Positions 30,023 through 38,956 are shown, counted from the stretch's first letter. The stretch is 58,549 nucleotides of DNA from Xanthomonas euvesicatoria pv. euvesicatoria (GCF_020880415.1 NZ_JAJIUJ010000088.1:1-58549), one strand, 5' to 3'. Program-made: numbers and translations. The notes: generated by a model from the letters alone, not told the origin.

Positions 30023-31335
30023 GCACGCCGCAACCTGCGCCGGACGCGACGGGGTTGGTCCGTGTCGTCAGCCGATGGCAGATCGTCGGCCTGTCGATCA
30101 ACGATGTCATCGGCAGCGGCATCTACCTGCTGCCTGCCGCAACCGCCGCGCTGCTCGGGCCGATGAGCCTGTGGGCCGTGATGCTGGCCGGCCTCGCGGT
30201 CGCCTTGCTGGTGCTGTGCTACGCGCAGGCGGGCAGCTACTTCGATACGCCGGGCGGCAGCTATCTCTATACGCGCGAAGCATTCGGCCCGTTCGTCGGT
30301 TTTCAGATTGGCTGGATGATCTGGCTTACCCGCATCAGCTCGGCCGCCGCCTTGAGCAATGGCCTGGCCGACGCAGTGGCGCGGTTCTGGCCCACCGCCT
30401 CCACCGATCCCTGGGCGCGCTTGCTGGTGGTCGTCGGCTCGCTGGGACTGCTCACCGCCATCAACGTGATCGGCGTGAAGTCGGCCGCGCGCACCGGCAT
30501 CGCGTTGGTCATCGGCAAGCTGGTTCCATTGCTGCTGTTCGTGGCGATCGGCCTGTTCTATGTCGATTGGTCGTGGGCCTTTGCCGGCACCGCGCCCGAT
30601 TTGCGCGACCTGGGCAATCTCGGTGAAGCGGCCTTGCTGCTGCTGTTCGCCTACGCGGGTTTCGAAAACATTCCGGCGGCCGCTGGCGAATACCGCAACC
30701 CGCGGCGCGATGTGCCATTTGCGTTGATCACCATGATCGTCACCGTCACCCTGATCTACGCCGCCGTGCAGGTGGTGGCGCAAGGCACCCTGCCCAACCT
30801 TGCGGCCTCGCCGACGCCGCTGGCAGATGCCGCAAGCCGATTCGGTGGCGAAGCATTGGCACTGATCCTCACCGTGGGTGCCACCATTTCCATCCTCGGC
30901 ACCACCAGCAACACCGTGATGCTCGGCCCGCGCTTTCTGTTTGCGCTTGCGCGCGATGGCTATGGCCCTGCGTTTCTCGCACGCGTGCATCCGCGCTTCC
31001 ACACGCCCGCCGCAGCAGTGCTGACGCAGGGTGCGTTGTCGCTTGCATTGGCGTTGTCGGGATCGTTTACGCAGCTGGCATTGCTGTCGATGGTCACCCG
31101 CCTGTTCGCCTACATCGGCACCGCCGCAGCAGTGATCGTGCTGGCGCGCAGGTACCGGCAGCGCACCGACACGTTGCGCCTGCCCGGCGGCCCGGCCATC
31201 CCCATTGCCGCCTTGGTGCTGTCGCTGGGCCTGCTGGCCAGCGCCAGTTGGCAGAATCTGGCCGCAGCAGGCGTTGCACTTCTGGTCGGCTGGGTGTTTT
31301 ATCTGTTTCCGCGCAAGCAGGTCGAAAACGGCTGA
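30019..31335 (+). CDS. APC-family amino acid permease
   Basis: A 438-residue inner-membrane transporter with about 12 hydrophobic helices. The APC signature in TM1 is GLSINDVIGSGIYLLP. A second conserved stretch, FAYAGFENIPAAAGEYRNPR, corresponds to TM6 and its following loop. The start is ATG 30019, overlapping the YkuD gene stop. The coupling to cell-wall peptide genes suggests it imports or exchanges amino acids released from murein (D-Ala, L-Ala, Glu), but the substrate cannot be read from the sequence. Confidence 0.9.
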   Translation: MSTPQPAPDATGLVRVVSRWQIVGLSINDVIGSGIYLLPAATAALLGPMSLWAVMLAGLAVALLVLCYAQAGSYFDTPGGSYLYTREAFGPFVGFQIGWMIWLTRISSAAALSNGLADAVARFWPTASTDPWARLLVVVGSLGLLTAINVIGVKSAARTGIALVIGKLVPLLLFVAIGLFYVDWSWAFAGTAPDLRDLGNLGEAALLLLFAYAGFENIPAAAGEYRNPRRDVPFALITMIVTVTLIYAAVQVVAQGTLPNLAASPTPLADAASRFGGEALALILTVGATISILGTTSNTVMLGPRFLFALARDGYGPAFLARVHPRFHTPAAAVLTQGALSLALALSGSFTQLALLSMVTRLFAYIGTAAAVIVLARRYRQRTDTLRLPGGPAIPIAALVLSLGLLASASWQNLAAAGVALLVGWVFYLFPRKQVENG

Positions 31336-31535
31336 GGGCACGACGAACTGCGATTGAGCAGCCCTTCGAGGCGGCATGCGCGTACGAACGCATGCTTGCT
31401 GCACGTTCCCGTCCATCGGGCAGTGAGCCGCGCCCCCGGCGATGACCTGCGATTTCGCGGCATGCTCGCGCAGCGCTCACGCACGCCTAACCGCGCGCAC
31501 CCAACGCTGCGCTTCTACCTGCATGGGAGCTTGCG

Positions 31536-32033
31536 ATGAAACTGCGCCATGTCTACAGCACCGCCGATCTCGACAGCGCCCAGCGCGTGCTGCAGGCCGC
31601 GCGCAGTACCGGCATCGACAATGATGCGCTGTCGTTGATTGCCCGCTCCGATATCGAGCTGCAGGAGGTGCCGGACGAACGTAAGGACGTCAAGACCGAC
31701 TTCCTTCCCGCTGCCGCACGCGGCGCCGCCACCGGCGGTGCCGCCGGCCTGGTGGCTGGCCTGGTCGCCATCGCAGTACCGCCGATCGGGCTGACCTTGG
31801 CCGGCGCGGGCGTCATGGCACTGGCTGGTGCGCTGGTCGGCAGCTGGTCGTCGGCGTTGATCGGCGCCACGGTGCCCGATCCGGTGCGTCGTCAGTTCGA
31901 AGATCAAATCCAGGCCGGGCGCGTGCTGGTGATCATCGACGCAGAGCAGCCGGCGCTCCAGGACGCCGAGGCCGCCATGGTGGCGGCAGGTGCCACCCCA
32001 TTGCCGTATGAAGCGGCCTCAGCGACCACGTGA
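31536..32033 (+). CDS. Hypothetical protein with glycine-zipper membrane hairpin
   Basis: A 165-residue protein. The soluble N-terminal part begins MKLRHVYSTADLDSAQRVLQ and resembles the small regulatory folds at the start of general-stress proteins. A central Gly/Ala-rich hydrophobic hairpin (about 62-110, GAATGGAAGLVAGLVAIA and LTLAGAGVMALAGALVGS) is followed by a soluble end. Its start has GGGAG 7 bases upstream. No exact family recognised; DUF1269-type relatives are a possibility. Confidence 0.75.
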   Translation: MKLRHVYSTADLDSAQRVLQAARSTGIDNDALSLIARSDIELQEVPDERKDVKTDFLPAAARGAATGGAAGLVAGLVAIAVPPIGLTLAGAGVMALAGALVGSWSSALIGATVPDPVRRQFEDQIQAGRVLVIIDAEQPALQDAEAAMVAAGATPLPYEAASATT

Positions 32034-32207
32034 AGCGATCGACCAGGCGCCTGCCATGCCGCGCAACGCTGCAGCGATAGCGCGTTGAAAAGCGTGGCCG
32101 ACGCCGCCCTTCGAGCCTGCTGCATTGATGTACTCCTCACCTGCCCTGGCAATGAAATTAACGGCGATCGGCCTAGGGTAGGCCGCACATCCACCACGGA
32201 GACAGGC

Positions 32208-32540
32208 ATGAACGTGCCGTATCAGATTCCGGGCCGGGCACCGGACGAAGACCGCAGTCAGAACGTATCGACGTATTGGCGCGAACGCTTCACCGAAGAG
32301 CCGTATTACACCGAAGGCGATCGCTACGAAGATTATGAGGGCGCTTATCTTGCAGGGCATGAAGCGCGCATCCGCGACAACGCACGTGCCTACGACCAGG
32401 TCGAAGCCGAATTGCATCGCGATTGGGAAGCCAAGCGCGGCACTTCGTCGCTGAGTTGGAGCAAGGCGCGGCATGCCGTCAAGCGCGCCTGGGAAAACGC
32501 AGCCAATTTCGTCACCGGCGACGATGCACACAAGCGCTAA
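32208..32540 (+). CDS. Small hypothetical hydrophilic protein
   Basis: A 110-residue, Tyr/Glu/Asp/Arg-rich soluble protein from ATG 32208 with GGAGACAGGC upstream. It has a repetitive acidic-aromatic N-terminal half (WRERFTEEPYYTEGDRYEDY) and a helical C-terminal half (KARHAVKRAWENAANF). The composition suggests a stress-related, partly disordered protein. It is followed by a strong terminator hairpin 3 bases after the stop codon. Confidence 0.75.
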   Translation: MNVPYQIPGRAPDEDRSQNVSTYWRERFTEEPYYTEGDRYEDYEGAYLAGHEARIRDNARAYDQVEAELHRDWEAKRGTSSLSWSKARHAVKRAWENAANFVTGDDAHKR

Positions 32541-32573
32541 AACGACAACGCCACCGTCAAGGTGGCGTTGTCG
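32539..32573. terminator. Bidirectional terminator
   Basis: CGACAACGCCACC (32543-32555) and its exact complement (32561-32573) form a 13-base perfect stem with a 5-base loop. An AAAA run at 32539-32542 gives UUUU on the minus strand. It lies between the converging small hypothetical gene and the YiaA/YiaB gene. Confidence 0.85.
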
Positions 32574-32594
32574 CATCGTACGATCTGCAATGGA

Positions 32595-33029
32595 TCAGTC
32601 GAGTGCTGGCGGCACGCTACGCGGATTGCGCGGTGCGTCATTGATCTCCATCGCATCGCGGGTGTTCTTCTGCACGGCAACCGCACCGAACAGGCTCAAC
32701 GCATACGCCATTGCGTAAAAGCCCTTTTCGCTCAGCAGCAGCGTGGCATTGATCAAGCCGATGGTCAGCAGCACCAATGCGGCGATTAGCGAAAACCAGC
32801 AAATGGCGTAGTACAAGCCAGTGACCGGAATCCCATCGGCACGGTCACGCACGCTCTTCTGCAGCGACACCGATGCGAACAAACCGAACAGTAGCAGCGT
32901 GAAGTAGTAACCCTTTTCGTTGAGCAACATCTCGGCATTCCACAACCCGATCAGATATGCCGCACCGCCTAGCAACAAGGCGGCCCAGGATGCAGCGATA
33001 AAAGCAGGCGAGGTTTTTTGCGTGGCCAT
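32595..33029 (-). CDS. YiaA/YiaB-family inner-membrane protein
   Basis: A 144-residue protein with four membrane helices arranged as two copies of the YiaA/YiaB two-helix module. The first copy is [20 protein letters not shown] ending SLQKSVRDR; the second is [20 protein letters not shown] ending AVQKNTRD. Family function is unknown. The start is ATG 33029 and transcription diverges from the sugar dehydrogenase gene. Confidence 0.9.
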   Translation of the reverse strand: MATQKTSPAFIAASWAALLLGGAAYLIGLWNAEMLLNEKGYYFTLLLFGLFASVSLQKSVRDRADGIPVTGLYYAICWFSLIAALVLLTIGLINATLLLSEKGFYAMAYALSLFGAVAVQKNTRDAMEINDAPRNPRSVPPALD

Positions 33030-33211
33030 GGAAACTCCTTTTCATGGTGAAACGATGCATGACATATAACGATGTGAGACGCGGACGTCTTGTAGACAGT
33101 GATCTGCAACAAGGGCGACCCCGGCGACGTCGTGTAAGGTACTTGAAAACCCGACGCGGGACACGTTGCGGGAGGGCTGCAACGTACCGCGCCCATCCCC
33201 AGGAGGACCCC

Positions 33212-34390
33212 GTGTCTGTCCGTCGTCTGCTTGCCCTGGCCTGCTCGGCCACCCTGTTTACTGCCGGCACTGCAGTTGCTGCGCCCGCAGCCGCCCCCGC
33301 GGCCTCCATTCCCAAGGCACAGTGGCCATTTCAGGCCACCACGGTCGCCGATTTCGACGAACCGTGGGCAATGACCTTTCTGCCCGATGGCAGCTTGCTG
33401 GTCAGCGAAAAGCGCGGCGCCTTGATGCGACTGGACTTAAAGACCAAGCGCAAGAGCGCCATTACCGGTATTCCGGCCGTTGCTTATGGTGGCCAGGGCG
33501 GTTTCGGCGATGTGCTGGCGCATCCGCGCTTCGCCAAGAACGGGCTGGTCTACGTGAGTTATGCCGAGCCCGGCGAGGGCGACACGCGGGGCGCCGCGGT
33601 GGCGCGCGCCAAACTCACGCTGGATGCAACCGGCGGCGGCACGCTGTCGGACCTGAAGGTGATCTGGCGCCAGGATCCCAAGGTCACCGGCAATGGCCAC
33701 TTCGGGCATCGGCTCGCGTTCGGGCCCGATGGCAAACTGTGGATCAGCTCCAGCGAACGGCAGAAATTCACTCCTGCCCAGGACATGAAAGCCAACCTCG
33801 GCAAGCTGATCCGGCTCAACGACGACGGCAGCGTACCGACCGACAACCCGTTCGTTGCGCAAGGCGGCGTTGCTGCGCAGGTGTGGTCGTTGGGTCACCG
33901 CAATATTCTTGGCCTGGCCTTCGACAGCAGGGGCCGCCTGTGGGAACACGAAATGGGCCCGCTCGGCGGCGATGAGTTGAACCTGATCCAGCGTGGCGCC
34001 AACTATGGCTACCCGATCGTCTCCAACGGCGACAACTATGACGGCACGCCGATCCCCGACCACTACACGCGCCCGGAGTTCGCCGCGCCCAAGATCAGCT
34101 GGACACCGGTGATTTCGCCGGCAGGCTTTGTGATCTACAGCGGCAAGCAGTTCCCGGCGTGGCGCGGCAATGGCTTCATCGGTGGGCTGTCGTCGATGGC
34201 GCTGGTGCAGGTGTCGCTGGGCGACCAGCCGCGCGAAGTGGCGCGTTACGACATGGGCGCACGCATCCGCGAAGTGGAACAAGGTCCGGACGGCGCGCTC
34301 TGGCTACTGGAAGACGAAGCCAGTGGCAGCACCGGACGTCTGCTGAAGCTGACGCCCAAGAGCAAGGCCGCGGTCGAGAACGACGCCTGA
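33212..34390 (+). CDS. Exported PQQ-dependent aldose sugar dehydrogenase (YliI-like)
   Basis: A 392-residue soluble periplasmic six-bladed beta-propeller of the glucose/sorbosone dehydrogenase family. There is a signal peptide ending TAGTAVAA. Family blocks are visible: EPWAMTFLPDGSLLVSEK, GGQGGFGDVLAHPRF, GNGHFGHRLAFGPDG, SLGHRNILGLAFD and HEMGPLGGDELN (metal/PQQ-site region). It would oxidise aldose sugars with PQQ as cofactor. The start is GTG 33212 with a perfect AGGAGG 7 bases upstream. It converges with the beta-glucosidase gene, which may supply free sugars. Confidence 0.92.
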   Translation: MSVRRLLALACSATLFTAGTAVAAPAAAPAASIPKAQWPFQATTVADFDEPWAMTFLPDGSLLVSEKRGALMRLDLKTKRKSAITGIPAVAYGGQGGFGDVLAHPRFAKNGLVYVSYAEPGEGDTRGAAVARAKLTLDATGGGTLSDLKVIWRQDPKVTGNGHFGHRLAFGPDGKLWISSSERQKFTPAQDMKANLGKLIRLNDDGSVPTDNPFVAQGGVAAQVWSLGHRNILGLAFDSRGRLWEHEMGPLGGDELNLIQRGANYGYPIVSNGDNYDGTPIPDHYTRPEFAAPKISWTPVISPAGFVIYSGKQFPAWRGNGFIGGLSSMALVQVSLGDQPREVARYDMGARIREVEQGPDGALWLLEDEASGSTGRLLKLTPKSKAAVENDA

Positions 34391-34435
34391 TCGATTCCGC
34401 AGCATGAGCCGGTGTAGCTGACGCAGCGCACCGGC

Positions 34436-34472
34436 AGACGCGATGACGACATGAACAGTCGTCATCGCGTCT
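34436..34472. terminator. 15-base perfect hairpin between convergent sugar genes
   Basis: AGACGCGATGACGAC (34436-34450) is followed after a 7-base loop by its exact complement (34458-34472). There is no T run on either side. Its place between two converging stop codons suggests termination or mRNA end protection. Confidence 0.55.
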
Positions 34473-34559
34473 GAGCACCGCATCAGCGGGCTTCGTGTTG
34501 TAGCCGTGGTCATCCGTTCGCACGATAGCCGCTGGCTGTCGGTGCCAAGCGCGCCGCTA

Positions 34560-36731
34560 TCAGCGTTCCAGCAGCTCGAAGCTGACGGCCTCGCCGCTCT
34601 TGGCCGACGCGCACACCCATAGATCGAACAGACCCGGCTCCGCACCGAAGATGCCCTTGTGGTTGGTGAATGCCAGCGCGTCGCGCTCCAGTGTGAACAC
34701 CACCTCCTGGCTCTCGCCGGGCTGCAGCAACACCTTGCGAAATCCCTTGAGTTCGCGCACCGGGCGCACGCGGCTGGCCACGCGATCGTGCACATACAAC
34801 TGCACCACTTCCTCGCCGGCGACCTTGCCGGTGTTGGTGACGCGCGTGGTAATGGTCAGTGTCTCATCCCAGCCGAGTTGCGCCGCGCTCAACTGCGGCT
34901 GCGCATACGCAAAGGTGGTGTAGCTCAATCCATGTCCGAACGGATACAACGGTTCGTTTGGCATCTCGCGCCAACGCGCCTTGTACTCGGACAGGGCCGG
35001 CAATTCTGGGCGTCCGGTGCGCAGATGGTTATAGAAATACGGCTGTTGCCCGGTCACCTGCGGGAAGCTGATCGGCAGACGCGCCGACGGGTTGTAGTCG
35101 CCGAACAGCACATCGGCCACGCCGGTCCCGGTTTGCGTGCCCAGATACCAGGTCACGGCAATCGCATCGGCATCGCGCACCGCACCACTCAAGGCCAGCG
35201 CGCGGCCATTGCGCAACAACACCACCATCGGGGTACCGGTCGCTGCAATCGCTTCGGCCAGTGCCTGTTGCGCCGGCGGCAAGGTGATTTCGGTGCGCGA
35301 TTGTGCCTCGCCACTGAAACGCTGCGGCTCGCCCAACGCCAGCACCACCACATCGGCCGCCTGCGCTGCATCGATCGCAGCGGAAATGCCACCCGGCAGC
35401 GCCTCTTCCAGTCCGCAACCGGCCACCACGCTCAGATCTTCAGTGCCGACCACCGCACGCACGCCCTGCTCCAGGGTCACGTAGCGTTCCTTGTCGCCGA
35501 ACAAGGTCCAGCAGCCCTCGATGTTCTCGCGGTCCTGCACGAACGGGCCGATCAACGCGATGCGCTGGCCGCTCTTCTTCAGCGGCAACACGCCGCCTTC
35601 GTTTTTCAACAGCACGATCGAACGCCGCGCCGCATCGCGCGACAGCGCATCGTGCGCCGGCAGGTGCGTGGTGTCGGCTTCGCGCGCCGGGTCCAGCGAG
35701 CGATACGGATTGTCGAACAGCCCGATCGCGTCCTTCAGCTGCAGGATGCGCCGCACGCTGGCATCCAACGTGGCCATCGGCACCTCGCCGCTTTCCACCA
35801 GCGCAGGCAGATGCGCGGCATAAAAGCCGCTCTGCATGCTCAGGTCCAGGCCGGCCAGGAAGGCCTTCTTGGTCGCGTCGCGCTCATCGGCGGCGTAGCC
35901 ATGGGCGATCAATTCCATGTCGGCGGTGTAATCGGAAATCACCACGCCGGGGAATTGCCATTCCCCGCGCAGGATCTCGGTCAGCAACTCGTGGTTGGCG
36001 CTGGCCGGCACGCCGTTGATGTCGTTGAAGGACGACATCACGGTCAACGCGCCGGCCTCGAAAGCGGCCTTGAACGGCGGCAAGTGCACATCGCGCAGCG
36101 TCTGCGGCGCGATGTCGACGGTGTTGTATTCCATGCCCGCCGCCACTGCGCCATAGGCGGCGAAATGCTTGGGCGTGGCCAACAGGCAATCGTGGGCGGT
36201 CAGGTCGCTGCCCTGGAACCCGCGCACACGGGCAGCGGCAAAGGCGGCGCCCAGCATCACGTCTTCGCCGGCACCCTCGGCACCACGGCCCCAGCGCTGG
36301 TCGCGGGCGATGTCCACGGCCGGCGCGTAGGTCCAGTGCAGGCCGGCAGCGGTGGCCTCGATCGCGGTGGCGCGCGCGGTGCGCTCGGCCAACGCCGGCT
36401 CGAAACTGGCCGCCTCGCCCAGCGGGATCGGGAACACCGTGCGCATGCCGTGGATCACGTCGGCGGCCAGGATCACCGGGATCCCCAGGCGACTCTCTTC
36501 CACCGCGACTTTCTGGATCTGCACGCCCAGCGCGGCGCCCACCCCGTTGAACAGCGAGCCGACCCGACCCAGGCGCACCTGCTGCAGCACCTCGTCGGCA
36601 TTGAGCACGTTGGCCTCGGGATTCACGTCCGGCGCGAACGGCCGCACCATGTCGGCGAACACACCCAACTGTCCGACCTTCTCTTCGACGGTCATCCGGG
36701 CAATCAGGGTTTCGATGCGATCAGCAGCCAT
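34560..36731 (-). CDS. bglX: Glycoside hydrolase family 3 beta-glucosidase
   Basis: A 723-residue GH3 enzyme that releases beta-linked glucose or xylose from oligosaccharide ends. The N-terminal barrel carries the substrate block ATPKHFAAYG and the nucleophile Asp267 in VVISDYTADMELI. The alpha/beta sandwich and C-terminal fibronectin-III-like domain follow (TITTRVTNTGKVAGEEVVQL). Unlike E. coli BglX, no signal peptide is visible, so it is probably cytoplasmic and acts on imported sugars. The start is ATG 36731 with AAGGA upstream. A LacI-type dyad lies 12 bases before the start. Confidence 0.93.
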   Translation of the reverse strand: MAADRIETLIARMTVEEKVGQLGVFADMVRPFAPDVNPEANVLNADEVLQQVRLGRVGSLFNGVGAALGVQIQKVAVEESRLGIPVILAADVIHGMRTVFPIPLGEAASFEPALAERTARATAIEATAAGLHWTYAPAVDIARDQRWGRGAEGAGEDVMLGAAFAAARVRGFQGSDLTAHDCLLATPKHFAAYGAVAAGMEYNTVDIAPQTLRDVHLPPFKAAFEAGALTVMSSFNDINGVPASANHELLTEILRGEWQFPGVVISDYTADMELIAHGYAADERDATKKAFLAGLDLSMQSGFYAAHLPALVESGEVPMATLDASVRRILQLKDAIGLFDNPYRSLDPAREADTTHLPAHDALSRDAARRSIVLLKNEGGVLPLKKSGQRIALIGPFVQDRENIEGCWTLFGDKERYVTLEQGVRAVVGTEDLSVVAGCGLEEALPGGISAAIDAAQAADVVVLALGEPQRFSGEAQSRTEITLPPAQQALAEAIAATGTPMVVLLRNGRALALSGAVRDADAIAVTWYLGTQTGTGVADVLFGDYNPSARLPISFPQVTGQQPYFYNHLRTGRPELPALSEYKARWREMPNEPLYPFGHGLSYTTFAYAQPQLSAAQLGWDETLTITTRVTNTGKVAGEEVVQLYVHDRVASRVRPVRELKGFRKVLLQPGESQEVVFTLERDALAFTNHKGIFGAEPGLFDLWVCASAKSGEAVSFELLER

Positions 36732-36742
36732 GAGATCCTTGA

Positions 36743-36754
36743 GAAAACGTTTAC
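36743..36754. promoter_or_regulatory. LacI-type operator candidate before bglX
   Basis: The dyad GAAAACGTTTAC has a central CG and five of six base pairs symmetric, the usual form of LacI/GalR-family sites. It lies directly upstream of the bglX ribosome binding site, where a bound repressor would block transcription. No LacI-family gene is in the window. Confidence 0.5.
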
Positions 36755-36959
36755 ATGGCCGTCAATTCTAGCCTGACGCACCTGCGCGCAGGCAAGTTTC
36801 GAGGGCCGGGAGTGGGATTTGGTGATTTGTAGAGGCCGGTTGCAACGCACAGTGCGCGCCAGAATGCCGCAGCGGCGCAGCCCTCTCCGCCAGGCGCCTC
36901 CAGCCCTCCCGGCTTCCGCCATGGAGTGAATGGCCGGCAGGCGGGTGCGCAGGCGGCGA

Positions 36960-37316
36960 TCAGACCGCTCGTTCCCGTTCGATGATCACGCCCACCACCT
37001 GCGCGCCGCGCACCGCCCCCGGCTTGCTCAGCTTCAAACGCAGCCAGTGCACGCCGAATTCGTCCAGCACGAGCGCCGCGCAGCGCTCGGCCAGCGTCTC
37101 CACCAGCCCGAAGTCCGAGGTTTGCACGAACTCGATCAAGCGCTTGCTCACCGCCTTGTAGTTCAGCGTATCGGCGATGTCGTCGCTGGCCGCCGGAATG
37201 CGGTTGTCGAACCCCATTTCCAGATCGAACCGCAAGGTCTGCCGGATGCGCCGTTCCCAATCGTAGATGCCGATCAGCGCATCGATATCGAGACCTTCAA
37301 TAAACACTTTATCCAT
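36960..37316 (-). CDS. folB: Dihydroneopterin aldolase
   Basis: A 118-residue cytoplasmic enzyme that splits dihydroneopterin to 6-hydroxymethyl-dihydropterin and glycolaldehyde in folate synthesis. Family hallmarks are IGIYDWERRIRQTL near the start, with the pterin-contacting Glu, and KLSKPGAVRGAQVVGVIIER at the end, with the catalytic Lys. The start is ATG 37316 (MDKVFIEGLD); an upstream extension would read through the ATTCCCG repeat and adds a junk-like tail. It lies 84 bases after tsaD on the same strand, separated by a large hairpin of repeats. Confidence 0.96.
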   Translation of the reverse strand: MDKVFIEGLDIDALIGIYDWERRIRQTLRFDLEMGFDNRIPAASDDIADTLNYKAVSKRLIEFVQTSDFGLVETLAERCAALVLDEFGVHWLRLKLSKPGAVRGAQVVGVIIERERAV

Positions 37317-37430
37317 GGGGAATCGGGAGTCGGGAATAGGCAATGGGGAGGAGCAAAGGCAACAGCGCACGTACGGACAGGATCGGCGTAAAGATCTTCA
37401 CTATTCCCGATTCCCCACTCCCGATTCCCG
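37317..37430. repeat. Inverted pair of ATTCCCG repeat arrays forming a long hairpin
   Basis: The left arm (37317-37339, GGGAATCGGGAGTCGGGAAT) and the right arm (37401-37430, ATTCCCGATTCCCC then ACTCCCGATTCCC) are complementary apart from one extra unit. About 60 bases lie between them. The left arm touches the folB start codon, and the right arm contains the last codons and stop of tsaD. Confidence 0.7.
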
Positions 37431-38462
37431 CGCCGCCGCCAGCGGCGGCAAGCACGCCATATCCCACCGCGGCGTCACATGCACCGCCGCATCCGCATGC
37501 TCGCCGGCCTGCAGCCGCAGCGCGCCGGCGAAGGCGATCATCGCGCCGTTGTCGGTGCACAAGGCCGGGCGCGGGAAGCAGACCCGGCCGCCGCGGCGCT
37601 GGGCGGCCTCTTGCAGGCGCGCGCGCAAGCGCTTGTTTGCGCCCACGCCGCCGGCCACCACCAAGGTGTTGCAGCCGGCCGCGTCCAGCGCGCGCAGGCA
37701 CTTGATGGCCAGGGTTTCCACCACCGCGTCTTCGAAGCCACGCGCGATGTCCGCGCGGGTGGTGTCGGACTGGTCGCTGGACCGCCAGGCCAGCAGCACC
37801 TGGGTCTTGAGCCCGCTGAAACTGAAATCCAGGCCGGGCCGGTCGGTCATCGGACGCGCGAACTTATAGCGCCCCGGCGTACCGGTTTCGGCCAAGGCCG
37901 CCAGCTGCGGGCCGCCCGGGTACGGCAGGCCCATCATCTTGGCGGTCTTGTCGAAGGCTTCGCCGGCCGCGTCGTCCAGCGTCTCGCCCAGCACTTCGTA
38001 GCTGCCCAGCGCCTTCACCGACACCAATTGGGTATGCCCGCCGGAGACCAGCAAGGCCACGAACGGCGCCTGCGGCGGGTCGTCCTCCATCAACGGCGCC
38101 AGCAGGTGGCCTTCCATGTGATGCACGCCGATCGCCGGCACATCCAGTGCCCAGGCCAGCGAACGCGCCACCCCGGCACCGACCAGCAAGGCCCCGACCA
38201 GGCCCGGACCGGCGGTGTAGGCCACGCCATCGAGTTCGTCGATCCTCAACCCGGCTTCGCCCAGGGTCTGGCGGATCAGCGGCAGCAGTTTGCGCACATG
38301 GTCGCGGCTGGCCAGCTCGGGCACTACGCCGCCGTATTCGGCATGCAGCGCAATCTGGCTGTACACCGCGTGGGCGCGCAGCGCCGGCACGCCCGACAAT
38401 GCGGTGTCGTAGACCGCCACACCGGTCTCATCGCACGATGATTCGATCCCAAGGACTTTCAC
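37401..38462 (-). CDS. tsaD: tRNA threonylcarbamoyladenosine transferase TsaD
   Basis: A 353-residue ASKHA-fold enzyme that transfers threonylcarbamoyl to A37 of ANN-reading tRNAs, working with TsaB and TsaE. Iron-binding His115 and His119 are in [20 protein letters not shown] marks the N-terminal nucleotide-binding strand, and [13 protein letters not shown] lies in the second domain. The start is GTG 38462 (read as Met). The last ten or so residues ([10 protein letters not shown]) are encoded by an ATTCCCG repeat array and are longer than in E. coli relatives. It diverges from rpsU, the usual gammaproteobacterial arrangement. Confidence 0.97.
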   Translation of the reverse strand: MKVLGIESSCDETGVAVYDTALSGVPALRAHAVYSQIALHAEYGGVVPELASRDHVRKLLPLIRQTLGEAGLRIDELDGVAYTAGPGLVGALLVGAGVARSLAWALDVPAIGVHHMEGHLLAPLMEDDPPQAPFVALLVSGGHTQLVSVKALGSYEVLGETLDDAAGEAFDKTAKMMGLPYPGGPQLAALAETGTPGRYKFARPMTDRPGLDFSFSGLKTQVLLAWRSSDQSDTTRADIARGFEDAVVETLAIKCLRALDAAGCNTLVVAGGVGANKRLRARLQEAAQRRGGRVCFPRPALCTDNGAMIAFAGALRLQAGEHADAAVHVTPRWDMACLPPLAAARESGVGNRE

Positions 38463-38617
38463 GGCAGCTCGGCATGCAGGGAGATGCCACTATTTTCGCA
38501 GCTTTTGCACTGCGCAGATCGGCCGATTCCCAGATGCTGCTCGGCCCTGCCGTGCCGGCCGCATATGGCCCGGGCGCACGCTTTATCAGTGTCGCGGCGG
38601 GAAATTCTGCCGGGGGC

Positions 38618-38645
38618 TTGCAGGTCGTCGGCAAGTCGTTATAAT
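38618..38645 (+). promoter_or_regulatory. Sigma70 promoter for the rpsU-yqeY-dnaG region
   Basis: The -35 box TTGCAG (38618-38623) is followed after 16 bases by a perfect TATAAT -10 box (38640-38645). It lies about 96 bases upstream of rpsU, in the space divergent from tsaD. Confidence 0.85.
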
Positions 38646-38740
38646 GCGCGGCTCGCCGGGGCAACCCGGAAATTCCGTCACGCGAGTCCGCTCGCACCCG
38701 CCCGGGGCTCCCGGACGGAAATCCCATTTCTGGAGAACAC

Positions 38741-38956
38741 ATGCCCAGCGTTAAAGTCCGCGAGAACGAGCCCTTCGAATTTGCGCTCCGTCGTTTCAAG
38801 CGCACCTGCGAAAAGGCCGGCGTGCTGGCCGAAACCCGCAAGCGCGAGTTCTATGAAAAGCCGACCCAGGAGCGTAAGCGTAAGGCTGCCGCTGCCGTGA
38901 AGCGTCAGCTGCGTCGTTCCTCGCGCGACGTCACCAAGCGCCAGCGCTTGTACTGA
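38741..38956 (+). CDS. rpsU: 30S ribosomal protein S21
   Basis: A 71-residue basic protein that matches bS21 over its whole length: [20 protein letters not shown] at the start, then [12 protein letters not shown], and an Arg/Lys-rich end finishing [12 protein letters not shown]. It joins the small ribosomal subunit late and assists initiation. The start at 38741 has GGAG about 9 bases upstream. It is preceded by a strong sigma70 promoter and followed by a terminator before yqeY, as in the classic rpsU-dnaG-rpoD macromolecular synthesis operon. Confidence 0.99.
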
